DNA of 47,395 nucleotides from positions 1 to 47,395 of the forward strand of contig CABMPD010000019.1 of NCBI GenBank assembly GCA_902388455.1, given 5' to 3'. Of this stretch, positions 1-8,850 are shown piece by piece; within the stretch, counting starts at the first letter, position 1, and the number at the start of each line of letters is the position of its first letter. The notes under the pieces were generated by a model. It did no database searches. It was given only the letters and a program-made list of their open reading frames with translations, and was not told where the DNA came from. This DNA comes from an uncultured Alistipes sp. (GTDB lineage Bacteria > Bacteroidota > Bacteroidia > Bacteroidales > UBA932). The translations under genes were made by a program, and so were the position numbers.

Positions 1-37
1 CATATATCTATTTAAATATCATAATGTTATACATTTG

Positions 38-62
38 TGCCGTCTCTGCCGCAGAGACGGCA
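38..62 (+). terminator. Perfect palindrome hairpin, copy 1
   Basis: An 11-12 bp perfect stem (left arm TGCCGTCTCTGC, right arm GCAGAGACGGCA) around a single central base, followed by ATTTTTATT. It looks like an intrinsic terminator for a gene left of the window, or an attenuator in the capsule leader. It is preceded at 30-37 by TACATTTG, which fits the Bacteroidetes -7 box, but the matching -33 region is at the window edge and unconvincing. A near-copy lies at 224-250. Confidence 0.6.
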
Positions 63-223
63 TTTTTATTCTCATAAAATAACACGAATGTTTTTTTAAA
101 TTTCAATCACTCGGTTTATATCTCGATTTTTAAATTTTCTTCATTTACAAAGAATTGTACAAATTTTTCAAATTGTTATTTTTCTCATCGTTAAACATTT
201 GATAATAAGCTAATTACAAATTT
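63..223. other. AT-rich capsule leader spacer without gene
   Basis: About 160 very AT-rich bases between the two palindromes. I see no reading frame and no complete TTG/TAnnTTTG promoter on either strand. The promoter of the capsule operon probably lies here or between 251 and 376, but I cannot point to it. Confidence 0.4.
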
Positions 224-250
224 GTGCCGTCTCTGCCGCAGAAACGGCAC
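224..250 (+). repeat. Palindrome hairpin, copy 2
   Basis: This repeats the 22 bases of 34-55 (TTTGTGCCGTCTCTGCCGCAGA) and closes into GTGCCGT...ACGGCAC with one mismatch (C231/A243). Unlike copy 1 it has no following T-run, so it is not a normal terminator. Possible roles are an RNA leader structure, a protein-binding palindrome or a recombination site in front of the capsule operon. Confidence 0.55.
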
Positions 251-376
251 ATGACAGACTAAATGTGATAGTGGGGAAAAAGCTTGTTTGGCTATATGTA
301 TGCACTTGAATTTCAGTATGTTGTTTGAAATTTGAGGAGCCAGGTTTATATTCTCTGCCTACCTTTCTTAAATTAT

Positions 377-1492
377 ATGAGCAACTTTATTTTCCTTGCC
401 GGTGGTTTTGTCTGCGCGGTATTGATGGCATTGCTGATAATACCCAACATTCTGATTGTCTCGTACAAGCGCAGGCTGTTCGATATGCCGGACGAGAGGA
501 AGGTACATACCTCTCCTGTGTCACGGCTGGGAGGAGTCTCTTTTTTCCCTGTCATCTCGGTATCATTCTGTTTTATCACAGGACTGGCGTACTGCTGCGG
601 AATTTTGGGCGGAAGCCTTTCCGTCCTGCGCCTCTCTTATTCCATGCTGTTCCTGGGAGTCGGCTCTATGCTGCTGTACCTGGTGGGGGTGATGGATGAC
701 CTGGTGGGGGTCAATTACCGTTACAAGTTTATTGTACAGCTGATAGCGGCTTCCCTGATAACTTTCTCCGGAACCTGGCTGGATTCTCTTGGAGGACTGT
801 TCGGCATCTGGACGATACCGGCCTGGGCCGGCATTCCCCTGAGCATTTTCGTCATTATTTACATCACCAATGCCATCAATCTGATAGATGGTATCGACGG
901 CCTGGCCTCAGGCCTGAGCAGTATCGCTCTCATGGTGATGGGGATAATGTTTGTAATCAGGCAGGACTATCTCCACGCCCTGCTTGCCTTCTGCACTCTC
1001 GGAGTGCTTATTCCTTTCTGGATATACAATGTGTTCGGCTATACCCGTCACCGTCACCGGCTCTTCATGGGAGATACCGGCAGTCTGACAATCGGCTTTA
1101 TAGTCAGCTATCTGGTCATCAGCCTCAGCACATCCGGAAGTACTGGCCAGGGGATGCAGGACAACGAGGGGCTTATCATTTCATTTTCCGCTTTGTTCAT
1201 ACCGCTGGTAGATGTAGTGCGCGTGGTGCTGCACCGGCTCATCAACGGGAAGAGTCCATTCCTGCCGGACCGCAACCACATTCACCACAAGCTGCTGGCT
1301 CTCGGCCTGAGACCCAGGACGGTACTGCTGGTAATTCTCGCCCTCGCCGTTTTCTTTATTGCCGTCAATTTCCTGCTGCACGATATGGTGAATATCACGG
1401 TACTTGCGGCTCTGGATCTGCTTATATGGCTATTATTTATAGGTATAGCCAACCATATACTCAGAAATAAACAGAAAACAATAGAAATATGA
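377..1492 (+). CDS. WecA/MraY-like undecaprenyl-phosphate phosphosugar transferase
   Basis: An integral membrane enzyme of glycosyltransferase family 4 (Rfe/WecA type), 371 residues. It should transfer a sugar-1-phosphate, typically GlcNAc-1-P, from its UDP donor to undecaprenyl phosphate and so start the capsule repeat unit. Family motifs are visible: the MDD pair at about 107-108, NAINLIDGIDGL at 165-176, MGDTGSL at 231-237 and the HIHH histidine motif at 301-304, with about ten hydrophobic segments. I chose ATG 377 (MSNFIFLAGG) because it begins directly at the first membrane helix; a TTG at 332 would add 15 residues unlike the family. Its stop overlaps the next start as ATGA. It heads the export and initiation operon; the exact donor sugar is inferred. 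Confidence 0.9.
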   Translation: MSNFIFLAGGFVCAVLMALLIIPNILIVSYKRRLFDMPDERKVHTSPVSRLGGVSFFPVISVSFCFITGLAYCCGILGGSLSVLRLSYSMLFLGVGSMLLYLVGVMDDLVGVNYRYKFIVQLIAASLITFSGTWLDSLGGLFGIWTIPAWAGIPLSIFVIIYITNAINLIDGIDGLASGLSSIALMVMGIMFVIRQDYLHALLAFCTLGVLIPFWIYNVFGYTRHRHRLFMGDTGSLTIGFIVSYLVISLSTSGSTGQGMQDNEGLIISFSALFIPLVDVVRVVLHRLINGKSPFLPDRNHIHHKLLALGLRPRTVLLVILALAVFFIAVNFLLHDMVNITVLAALDLLIWLLFIGIANHILRNKQKTIEI

Positions 1493-2331
1493 TTTATTCG
1501 ACTGCAAGGCCTTATGTGGCCCGTATACTTTTAGCAGCAATCACGGTTATCATGCTCGCATCATGCGGTGTGGCCAGACAGGTCCCTTATTTCCAGGACC
1601 TGAGTTCCGACACCACCCTGGCCATACTTCCTGAGCCCGAACCGATAGTATTCAAGCCCGAGGACAAGATATCAATACTGGTAAACAGCCGCGAGCCGCA
1701 GCTGATGGCGCTGTTCAATCTGCCGGTGATGCAGAAGAATCTCAGTCTCTCCAGTGCCAGCACCGGGTCGGGCTCGTCATTCACCTCATCAGGCAACAAC
1801 CTGGCCGGCTACACGGTTGACCGTGACGGCAACATAGACTTCCCTGTGCTTGGGAAAATCCATATTGCAGGCATGACCCGCGAGCAGGCTGCGGAACATA
1901 TCAAGGGACTGCTGATAGAAAACAATCTGATAAAAGATCCGGTCGTCACCATTGAATATCTCAATCTGAGCGTATCAATACTGGGAGAGGTAAACAGTCC
2001 CGGACGTTATATCATCGACAAGGACCGTATCACGATTCTGGATGCCCTCAGCATGGCCGGAGACCTGACTATATATGGTAAAAGGGAAAATGTTACTGTA
2101 ATCAGGCAGGTCGACGGCCATCAGCAGGTCTATGAGGTCAATCTCACTTCTGCGCAGAATGTGCTGACATCCCCTGCATACTATCTTCAGCAGAACGACA
2201 TGATCTACGTAGAGCCGAACCGGATGAGAGCCAACCAGTCTACAGTCAACGGCAACAGTGTCGTATCGGCGTCATTCTGGGTATCGATCGCCTCGTTCCT
2301 CGTTTCCCTCGGAGTACTCATTTTCAACTAA
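1489..2331 (+). CDS. Wza-like polysaccharide export lipoprotein
   Basis: Outer-membrane polysaccharide export protein of 280 residues. A signal peptide ends in the lipobox LASC with the acylated cysteine at about residue 26. A Poly_export domain follows (about 60-150), then an SLBB domain (about 160-245, containing ILGEVNSPGRYII). A hydrophobic stretch at 263-279 resembles the C-terminal helix with which Wza crosses the outer membrane. It starts inside the stop of the wecA-like gene (ATGA), so the two are translationally coupled. It should form the exit channel for the polymer and pair with the Wzc-like kinase downstream. Confidence 0.93.
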   Translation: MIYSTARPYVARILLAAITVIMLASCGVARQVPYFQDLSSDTTLAILPEPEPIVFKPEDKISILVNSREPQLMALFNLPVMQKNLSLSSASTGSGSSFTSSGNNLAGYTVDRDGNIDFPVLGKIHIAGMTREQAAEHIKGLLIENNLIKDPVVTIEYLNLSVSILGEVNSPGRYIIDKDRITILDALSMAGDLTIYGKRENVTVIRQVDGHQQVYEVNLTSAQNVLTSPAYYLQQNDMIYVEPNRMRANQSTVNGNSVVSASFWVSIASFLVSLGVLIFN

Positions 2332-2349
2332 TCAGAAGCATATCGCGAA

Positions 2350-4806
2350 ATGGAAATAATAGAGAACAATTCGAAAATCAACCGCAAGGACGACAGCAGT
2401 CTCAGGATACAGGACATTCTCTCCATCTGTCTGGCACGGTGGAGATGGTTCGTGCTCTCCCTGGTAATCACCCTCGGTGCCGCAGCTGTGTATCTGCTCA
2501 GGACACCTTCTGTATACACCCGGTCGGCCTCCATATTGATAAAGGAGGACAGTAAGGGGCAGTCCGTATCTTCCGAAATGGATTTCGCAAACCTTGGCCT
2601 GTTCCAGAGCAGCACCAATGTCAACAATGAGATGCTGACCCTACGTTCTCCCGCTACCATGTACGAGGTGGCAAGGCGGTTGTCCCTGCACAAGACATAT
2701 ATGGCAGATGGGCGGTTCCATAAGGTAGTGGCATACGGCACGTCGCTGCCATTGACAGTCGATATTGCCGGTTTCCCTGAAAGCGAAGGTGCCGGAATGA
2801 CCGTGACAGTTGCAGAGGACGGCTCGGTTGCGCTCGGGGATTTCTCCCGTAACGGTGAAGACATCGGGCCAGGACCGGTACAGGCAGCACTGGGAAAGCC
2901 GGTTTCCACGCCGGTAGGGGAGGTGACCGTATTCCCGACCCCATTTTTCACAAAAGGGAACGGATATACCATATATTTTACTCAGACAAGCATACAGGCG
3001 GCTGCCTCCAGCTGTGCATCCAATATGACCATTGCCCGCGCCGAAGAGGGGGCGTCGGTTATCAATCTTACTATGAAAGACGTGTCCGTTCAGCGTGCTG
3101 ACGACATACTCAACACACTTATTGCCGTGTATAACGAAAACTGGGTAAAGGACAAGAACCAGATAGCCGTCAGTACTTCCGTATTCATCAATGAGCGTCT
3201 GGCCATAATCGAGAATGAGCTCGGGACGGTGGATGAAAGCATATCCTCGTATAAAAGCGAGCACATGATTCCTGACCTCAATACCGCCTCCAACATGTAT
3301 ATCAGCCAGAGTGTGGAGGCCAATACCCAGATTCTTCAGCTCAACAACCAGCTTTACATGGTCCGTTACATCCGGGACCACCTCACCAACGAGGCGAACC
3401 GGTATGACCTGCTCCCGGCCACCGGAACAGAGAACTCGGGCATAGAAAGCCAGATATCGGAGTACAACACCATGCTGCTGCAGCGCAACAACCTGGTCAC
3501 GGCAAGCTCCACCTCCAACCCCGTAGTGGTGGATATGGACCATAACCTGGATGCCATGCGCAGTGCTATTGTATCTTCACTGGACAATCACCGGGTCATG
3601 CTGGAGACACAGCTCCGTACTCTGGAAAGCACCGAGCAGCAGGCCAGCGACCGGATAGCCGCCACTCCGGACCAGGCCAAATACCTTCTGTCCGTCGAGA
3701 GGCAGCAGAAAGTGAAGGAGGCCCTGTATCTCTTCCTCCTGCAGAAACGCGAGGAGAACGAGCTCTCCCAGGCCTTCACCGCATACAATACGCGCATTAT
3801 CACTCCTCCTACGGGCAGCGGAGTTCCGACATCTCCGGCCAAGACCAGAATCATGCTCATAGCCCTGGTCATCGGTCTGATCGTGCCCATAGGTATAATT
3901 TTCCTGAAAGAACTGACCAACAGCAAGGTCCGGGGCCGCAAGGACGTGGAGTGGCTGAGCATGCCGTTTCTCGGAGAGATACCTCAGATCAGTGACGGCA
4001 AGCGGCATGGAACGCTCCAGAGCCTGACAGATGCAATACGGAGATACCGGAACAAGGGAAAGCGTGAGAAAACGGAAAGCGGTCTGATAGCAGTCAAGGA
4101 AGGTTCCAGGGATATCGTGAATGAGGCGTTCCGTGTGCTGAGGACAAATCTGGAGTTCATGATCCGCAAGGACGGGCGCACCGACATTATCCTCGTCACA
4201 TCATTCAATCCAGGAAGCGGAAAGACATTCATTGCGATGAACCTGGGAATGGCACTTGCAATCAAGAAGCAGAGGGTGCTGGTGATAGACGGAGACCTGC
4301 GGCACGGCTCAGCCTCAAGATTCGCAGGCTCGCCTGGAAAAGGACTGAGCAACTGGCTTGGAGGACAGAGCGGTTCGTATCTGGACCTGATAGTACATCA
4401 TCCCGGACATCCCGGGCTGGACATACTGCCTATAGGTACCATCCCCCCCAATCCCACCGAACTTATATCCGATTCCCGTATGTTCTCCATGCTGGAGGAC
4501 CTGCGCGGACGGTATGACTGTATTTTCATAGATTGCCCTCCAATAAATATTGTGGCAGATACCCAGATATTCGAGAGGCTGGCGGACAGGACTGTGTTCA
4601 TCGTCAGGGCAGGACTGCTCGAGCGCAGTATGCTCTCAGAGCTGGAAGATATCTACAGACAGGGACAATTCCGCAATATGTCCCTCATACTGAACGGGAC
4701 AGAAGGAGGAGGACGCTATGGCTACCATCATGGGTACAGATATGGCTACAGGTACGGCTACCATTACGGATACTACGGTCACAGCTATTACGGAAACAGC
4801 AAATAA
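2350..4806 (+). CDS. Wzc-like chain-length regulator and autophosphorylating tyrosine kinase
   Basis: 818 residues combining a Wzz-type periplasmic domain between two membrane helices (about 35-50 and 506-523) with a cytoplasmic BY-kinase domain. Visible kinase motifs are Walker A NPGSGKT (about 621-627), Walker A' VLVIDGDLR (about 643) and Walker B CIFIDCPP (about 723). The last 30 residues form a tyrosine-rich tail with 12 tyrosines in RYGY/HYGY repeats, the usual autophosphorylation cluster. It should control polymerisation and export with the Wza-like protein and be dephosphorylated by the product of the next gene. Full length for the family, no defect seen. Confidence 0.94.
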   Translation: MEIIENNSKINRKDDSSLRIQDILSICLARWRWFVLSLVITLGAAAVYLLRTPSVYTRSASILIKEDSKGQSVSSEMDFANLGLFQSSTNVNNEMLTLRSPATMYEVARRLSLHKTYMADGRFHKVVAYGTSLPLTVDIAGFPESEGAGMTVTVAEDGSVALGDFSRNGEDIGPGPVQAALGKPVSTPVGEVTVFPTPFFTKGNGYTIYFTQTSIQAAASSCASNMTIARAEEGASVINLTMKDVSVQRADDILNTLIAVYNENWVKDKNQIAVSTSVFINERLAIIENELGTVDESISSYKSEHMIPDLNTASNMYISQSVEANTQILQLNNQLYMVRYIRDHLTNEANRYDLLPATGTENSGIESQISEYNTMLLQRNNLVTASSTSNPVVVDMDHNLDAMRSAIVSSLDNHRVMLETQLRTLESTEQQASDRIAATPDQAKYLLSVERQQKVKEALYLFLLQKREENELSQAFTAYNTRIITPPTGSGVPTSPAKTRIMLIALVIGLIVPIGIIFLKELTNSKVRGRKDVEWLSMPFLGEIPQISDGKRHGTLQSLTDAIRRYRNKGKREKTESGLIAVKEGSRDIVNEAFRVLRTNLEFMIRKDGRTDIILVTSFNPGSGKTFIAMNLGMALAIKKQRVLVIDGDLRHGSASRFAGSPGKGLSNWLGGQSGSYLDLIVHHPGHPGLDILPIGTIPPNPTELISDSRMFSMLEDLRGRYDCIFIDCPPINIVADTQIFERLADRTVFIVRAGLLERSMLSELEDIYRQGQFRNMSLILNGTEGGGRYGYHHGYRYGYRYGYHYGYYGHSYYGNSK

Positions 4807-4821
4807 AACTGCCATACGTTC

Positions 4822-5544
4822 ATGACATTTTCACTGTGGAGAAAGCGTACTTTGACTGAGGTGGGAGTCTTCGACTGCATGACCGACTGGCACAGCCATA
4901 TCCTGCCGGGAGTGGATGACGGGGTCAGGAGTATGGAAGACAGTCTGAATGTCCTGGAAATGTACCAGAAAGCCGGAATCCGGGAGGTATGGCTGACTCC
5001 TCACGTGATGGAGGACGTACCCAACACCACAGCGGGCCTTCAGGCCAGGTTCGAGGAACTGAGGGCGGCATGGCACGGCAGGGTGATCCTGCGCCTGGCA
5101 GCAGAATATATGATGGACACCCTCTTCGAGGAAAGGCTGGACAGCGGCGACCTGCTGCCGTTGGGCCGGGAGGGCCGTCACCTGCTGGTGGAGACCTCAT
5201 ACTACAACCCTCCGGCCCGTCTGAACGCCATCCTGACGGCGGTAAAGGCACGGGGGTATTTCCCAGTTCTGGCCCATCCGGAGCGGTATGTCTACATGAA
5301 TATGCAGAACTATGCGGCACTCAGCGACATGGATGTGGTATTCCAGCTCAATCTGGGCTCCCTGGCCGGCCTGTACGGCAGCGAAGTGCGCAGGAAAGCC
5401 CTGCGCCTGCTCCACAACGGCTACTACGGCCTCACCGGGACCGACCTGCACCGTCCCGCCCAGTTCGGGCATATCGCCCTCCCCGGCTGTCTGGACCGCA
5501 GTGCGTGCAGGATACTTGGCAGCGGGAATTTCATGAGTATTTGA
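4822..5544 (+). CDS. PHP-type phosphotyrosine protein phosphatase (CpsB/YwqE-like)
   Basis: 240 residues of the PHP-fold, metal-dependent tyrosine phosphatase family. Metal-binding motifs are DWHSHILPGVDDG (H24, H26, D32-D33), TPH (H61), AHPERY (about 150) and GTDLH near the end. It follows the tyrosine kinase by 15 bases. In other bacteria this family dephosphorylates the tyrosine tail of the Wzc/CpsD partner, which fits the tail seen here. The first 12 residues are not conserved-looking, so a start closer to the DWHSH motif (for example M20) is possible. Confidence 0.9.
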   Translation: MTFSLWRKRTLTEVGVFDCMTDWHSHILPGVDDGVRSMEDSLNVLEMYQKAGIREVWLTPHVMEDVPNTTAGLQARFEELRAAWHGRVILRLAAEYMMDTLFEERLDSGDLLPLGREGRHLLVETSYYNPPARLNAILTAVKARGYFPVLAHPERYVYMNMQNYAALSDMDVVFQLNLGSLAGLYGSEVRRKALRLLHNGYYGLTGTDLHRPAQFGHIALPGCLDRSACRILGSGNFMSI

Positions 5545-5558
5545 CTGGCCATCCCAGT

Positions 5559-5589
5559 TTGGATATCAGGACGGAAATGAGTAACTTTG
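5559..5589 (+). promoter_or_regulatory. Bacteroidetes-type promoter for the AAA/nuclease gene
   Basis: TTG at 5559-5561 (within TTTG), a 20-base spacer, then TAACTTTG at 5582-5589 match the Bacteroidetes sigma consensus (TTG / TAnnTTTG). The expected start of transcription is some 15 bases before ATG 5612, so this cargo gene appears to be transcribed independently of the capsule operon. Confidence 0.75.
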
Positions 5590-5611
5590 TAGGGTCTAAC
5601 CGCAGATAGCC

Positions 5612-7195
5612 ATGATTATGGACATAGAACAGAGACTTTACCCGGTAGGTATCCAGACATTTCCGGACCTCAGGACTGGAGAGAATTACCTGTATGTCGA
5701 TAAGACGGAGTATGTCTACCGCATGACGCACTCCGGAGCAAGATACATTTTCCTGAGCCGCCCCAGGCGCTTCGGGAAGTCTCTGCTGGTGTCCACCCTG
5801 CACAGTTATTTTGAGGGGCGGAAAGAACTTTTCGAGGGGCTTGCCATTGAGGGACTGGAGAAAGAGTGGACGGTATATCCGGTGCTGCACTTTGACATGA
5901 GCATGGCCAAGCATGCCGGCAAGGAGCAGCTGGAATCAATGCTTAGTCTCCAGTTACGGGAATACGAGAAACTGTACGGAAAAGACGACGATGAGACAGG
6001 TCTCAACGACAGGCTCACAGGCATCATCCGCAGGGCATACGGACAGACAGGGCGGAAAGTGGTTGTTCTCATCGACGAGTACGACGCTCCACTGCTGGAC
6101 GTGGTGCACGAGGAGAAGAACCTGCCGGTGCTGCGGGATGTCATGCGCAACTTCTACAGCCCGCTGAAGGCCTGCGACCCCTGGCTGCGCTTCGTGTTCA
6201 TGACAGGCATCACAAAATTTTCCCAGCTGAGCATATTCAGTGAGCTGAACAATATCCGCAACATCACCATGCAGCCGGAATACGCCGCCGTCTGCGGTAT
6301 CTCCGAGAAAGAGATGCTCACCCAGATGAGCGCCGACATAGACGCACTGGCGGAAAGGATGGGACAGAGCCGGGAGGATACCGTCGCGAAGCTCAAGGCC
6401 AAATACGACGGATACCACTTCACCTGGCCGTCCGAGGACATCTACAATCCCTACAGCCTTGTCTGCGCATTTGCCGACGGGGCCATCAGGCCTTACTGGT
6501 TCGGCAGCGGCACTCCCACATACCTGATAGAGATGCTGCGGAAGTTCCATATCGAACCATCACAGATAGGAGGCGGCAAGGCTCTGGCGGAAGATTTCGA
6601 CGCTCCCACCGAAAGGATGACCGGCATCACTCCGTTGCTGTACCAGAGCGGATACGTCACCATCAAGGACTATTCTCCCGTGTCGGGAATGTACACACTT
6701 GACTTCCCGAACAACGAGGTCCGCGTGGGTATGATGGGCAGCCTTCTGCCGAACTACTTAGGATATAGGTCTTCCGAAGGGAGAAGCACAGTAGCCATGA
6801 TGTACGAGTGCCTTTACCATGAGGACATGGACGGCGCTCTACGCATCCTCCAGACCTTCCTGTCCACGGTTCCATATGCCGACAACACCGCATACGAGGG
6901 CCACTACCAGCAGATGCTCTACGTCATCCTCTCCCTGCTCGGCTACTACGTGGACATCGAGGTACGCACGCCCAGGGGCCGCGTAGACGCAGTCCTGCGC
7001 ACAGCTACCACGCTCTACGTAATGGAACTGAAAATAGATACCTCCGCCGACACCGCCATGCAGCAGATAGACCTCAGGCACTACCCCGAACGGTTCGCCC
7101 TCTGCGGTCTCCCCTTAGTCAAGGTCGCCATCTCTTTCGATACCGAGAGGAGAACTATCTCCGGGTGGAAGGTCAGCGGACCAGATACACAATGA
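5612..7195 (+). CDS. AAA-ATPase-like / PD-(D/E)XK nuclease superfamily protein
   Basis: 527 residues with the two-part architecture common in multicopy Bacteroidetes proteins. The N-terminal AAA-ATPase-like domain has a P-loop-like RPRRFGKSLL at about 50-59 and a Walker B LIDEYDAPLLD at about 153-163. The C-terminal PD-(D/E)XK nuclease-like domain has an acidic residue in GRVDAVL and the ELK motif in LYVMELKID, about 458-478. Substrate and cellular role are unknown; it is not an expected capsule enzyme. It has its own promoter and sits between the export genes and the serotype-specific core, so it is probably cargo. ATG 5612 is used; an in-frame ATG two codons later is equally plausible. Confidence 0.85.
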   Translation: MIMDIEQRLYPVGIQTFPDLRTGENYLYVDKTEYVYRMTHSGARYIFLSRPRRFGKSLLVSTLHSYFEGRKELFEGLAIEGLEKEWTVYPVLHFDMSMAKHAGKEQLESMLSLQLREYEKLYGKDDDETGLNDRLTGIIRRAYGQTGRKVVVLIDEYDAPLLDVVHEEKNLPVLRDVMRNFYSPLKACDPWLRFVFMTGITKFSQLSIFSELNNIRNITMQPEYAAVCGISEKEMLTQMSADIDALAERMGQSREDTVAKLKAKYDGYHFTWPSEDIYNPYSLVCAFADGAIRPYWFGSGTPTYLIEMLRKFHIEPSQIGGGKALAEDFDAPTERMTGITPLLYQSGYVTIKDYSPVSGMYTLDFPNNEVRVGMMGSLLPNYLGYRSSEGRSTVAMMYECLYHEDMDGALRILQTFLSTVPYADNTAYEGHYQQMLYVILSLLGYYVDIEVRTPRGRVDAVLRTATTLYVMELKIDTSADTAMQQIDLRHYPERFALCGLPLVKVAISFDTERRTISGWKVSGPDTQ

Positions 7196-7317
7196 ATATT
7201 ATCGGACCCCGCGTATTCAACGTCCCGGTAGGGTACATTTTCGAGTCGAACAGCCAGAAGTAATGACAATACCATACTGGTTTTTGTCACTGAAGGACTG
7301 TATTCATGTAAGTTGTA

Positions 7318-8850
7318 ATGGCAGAGGAATCGAGAGTTAAGAAAAGCCTGCTTAACGCCCGCGTCAACCTGATTTTCTACTTCCTGACACTGATTCTGTC
7401 TTTCTTCTCCAGAACGATATTCCTCGACTGTCTGGGAGCCGATTTTGTGGGGCTTACCACCACCCTCCAGAACCTGCTTGGCTTTCTCAATCTCGCTGAG
7501 CTCGGTATCGGCAGCGCTATCGGCTACGTGCTGTACAAGCCGCTTTTCGAGCATGACCAGCAGAAAATCAATGAGATTATATCTGTCTTCGGCTATCTGT
7601 ACCGATGGATCGGTCTGATAATCCTCGGTGCCGGTCTTATCCTCGGCGGCTTCCTTCCGCTGATCTTCCCGAGCACATCATTCGAGATGGGCATCATTTA
7701 CTTCGCCTACCTCTCATTTCTTGCTTCATCACTTATCGGCTACTTTGCCAACTACAAGCAGACCCTCCTCGGTGCTGACCAGAAAAACTATGTCGTCACA
7801 GCATACTTCCAGACAGCGAACATCGTCAAGACCCTCATACAGATGGCCTCCGCCTACTACACCGGCAGCTACTACCTCTGGGTCATCATCGAGCTGACAT
7901 TCGGCATCATATACTCTATCATACTCAACTGGAAGATACGGCAGGTATATCCCTGGCTCAAAAGTGAGGTACGGCAAGGCAAGCAGCTTTTCAGGAAGTA
8001 TCCGGAGGTGATGAGGTATACTAAGCAGTTGTTTGTGCACCAAATATCTTCTTTTGCGCAATTTCAAACAACTCCATTTTTTATTTATACGTTTGTGTCT
8101 CTCAAAACAGTTGCCTTTTATGGGAATTACACACTTATCGTAGACAAATTATGTCAGTTGATGAATACGGTTTTAGGAAGCACATCTGCTGGTGTCGGAA
8201 ACATGATTGCTGAAGGCAATAGAGTAAAAACTGTACATGTGTTTTGGGAAATCACAACATTGCGTTTTATTGCAGGAGGATTTATTTTTTTCTCTTTGTA
8301 TGTGCTGTTGGATCCATTTATCTCATTGTGGCTTGGAGATAGTTATATTCTAGGACAGTCAGTACTCATTTTATTACTTATTAAAGTCTATACACAAATA
8401 ATCTCTGGCAGCACTGGACAATTTATATATGGCTATGGCTTGTTTTATGATACTTGGGCACCTGTTGTACAAACGGCCATTATGATAGTTTTTTCTATTA
8501 TCGGAGGTTTTCTATGGGGACTGAACGGTATTATAGTTGCAAATATTGTTAGTATCTTTTCAATAATGGGTATATGGAAACCGTGTTTTTTATTTCGGAA
8601 AGGATTTCAACTATCCATTATTAAATACTGGACAAAATGGTTTCTATTAAATTTTATAAATGCTACCTCTTTTACCATCTCTTTAATTATATTACAGTAC
8701 TTGCAGATAAATGCAAATACTTACAAATCATTGTTGCTTCTCGCGTGTGTATCCAGTATGATATACTTGATTATTAACTGCTCATTGATGTATCTAATAA
8801 ACACTCATACTAGAAGCTTAATAAAACGTTTATTAATAAAAATTACATGA
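7318..8850 (+). CDS. Wzx-like oligosaccharide flippase (MATE/MOP superfamily)
   Basis: 510 residues with about 12-14 hydrophobic segments, of the polysaccharide transporter family that flips lipid-linked repeat units across the inner membrane. The N-terminal part (MAEESRVKKSLLNARVNLIF) is typical of Bacteroidales flippases. The gene is a composition mosaic: up to about 8020 codons are GC-rich like the flanking conserved genes, and after about 8050 they become strongly AT-rich, as in the following genes. This suggests homologous recombination within wzx when the variable core was exchanged. It overlaps the next gene by 4 bases (ATGA). The 122 bases upstream hold no convincing promoter. Confidence 0.9.
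   Translation: MAEESRVKKSLLNARVNLIFYFLTLILSFFSRTIFLDCLGADFVGLTTTLQNLLGFLNLAELGIGSAIGYVLYKPLFEHDQQKINEIISVFGYLYRWIGLIILGAGLILGGFLPLIFPSTSFEMGIIYFAYLSFLASSLIGYFANYKQTLLGADQKNYVVTAYFQTANIVKTLIQMASAYYTGSYYLWVIIELTFGIIYSIILNWKIRQVYPWLKSEVRQGKQLFRKYPEVMRYTKQLFVHQISSFAQFQTTPFFIYTFVSLKTVAFYGNYTLIVDKLCQLMNTVLGSTSAGVGNMIAEGNRVKTVHVFWEITTLRFIAGGFIFFSLYVLLDPFISLWLGDSYILGQSVLILLLIKVYTQIISGSTGQFIYGYGLFYDTWAPVVQTAIMIVFSIIGGFLWGLNGIIVANIVSIFSIMGIWKPCFLFRKGFQLSIIKYWTKWFLLNFINATSFTISLIILQYLQINANTYKSLLLLACVSSMIYLIINCSLMYLINTHTRSLIKRLLIKIT

Noticed and set aside
216..224. TACAAATTTG as a -7 promoter box before the capsule operon
   Set aside because: The spacing between TA and TTTG is four bases instead of two, so it does not meet the consensus.
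332..376. TTG start 15 codons upstream of the WecA-like gene
   Set aside because: The extra residues are unlike the family and the ATG at 377 opens exactly at the first membrane helix.
4717..4803. Repetitive TAC/GGC stretch as a DNA repeat element
   Set aside because: It encodes the tyrosine-rich tail of the Wzc-like kinase and is explained by that function.
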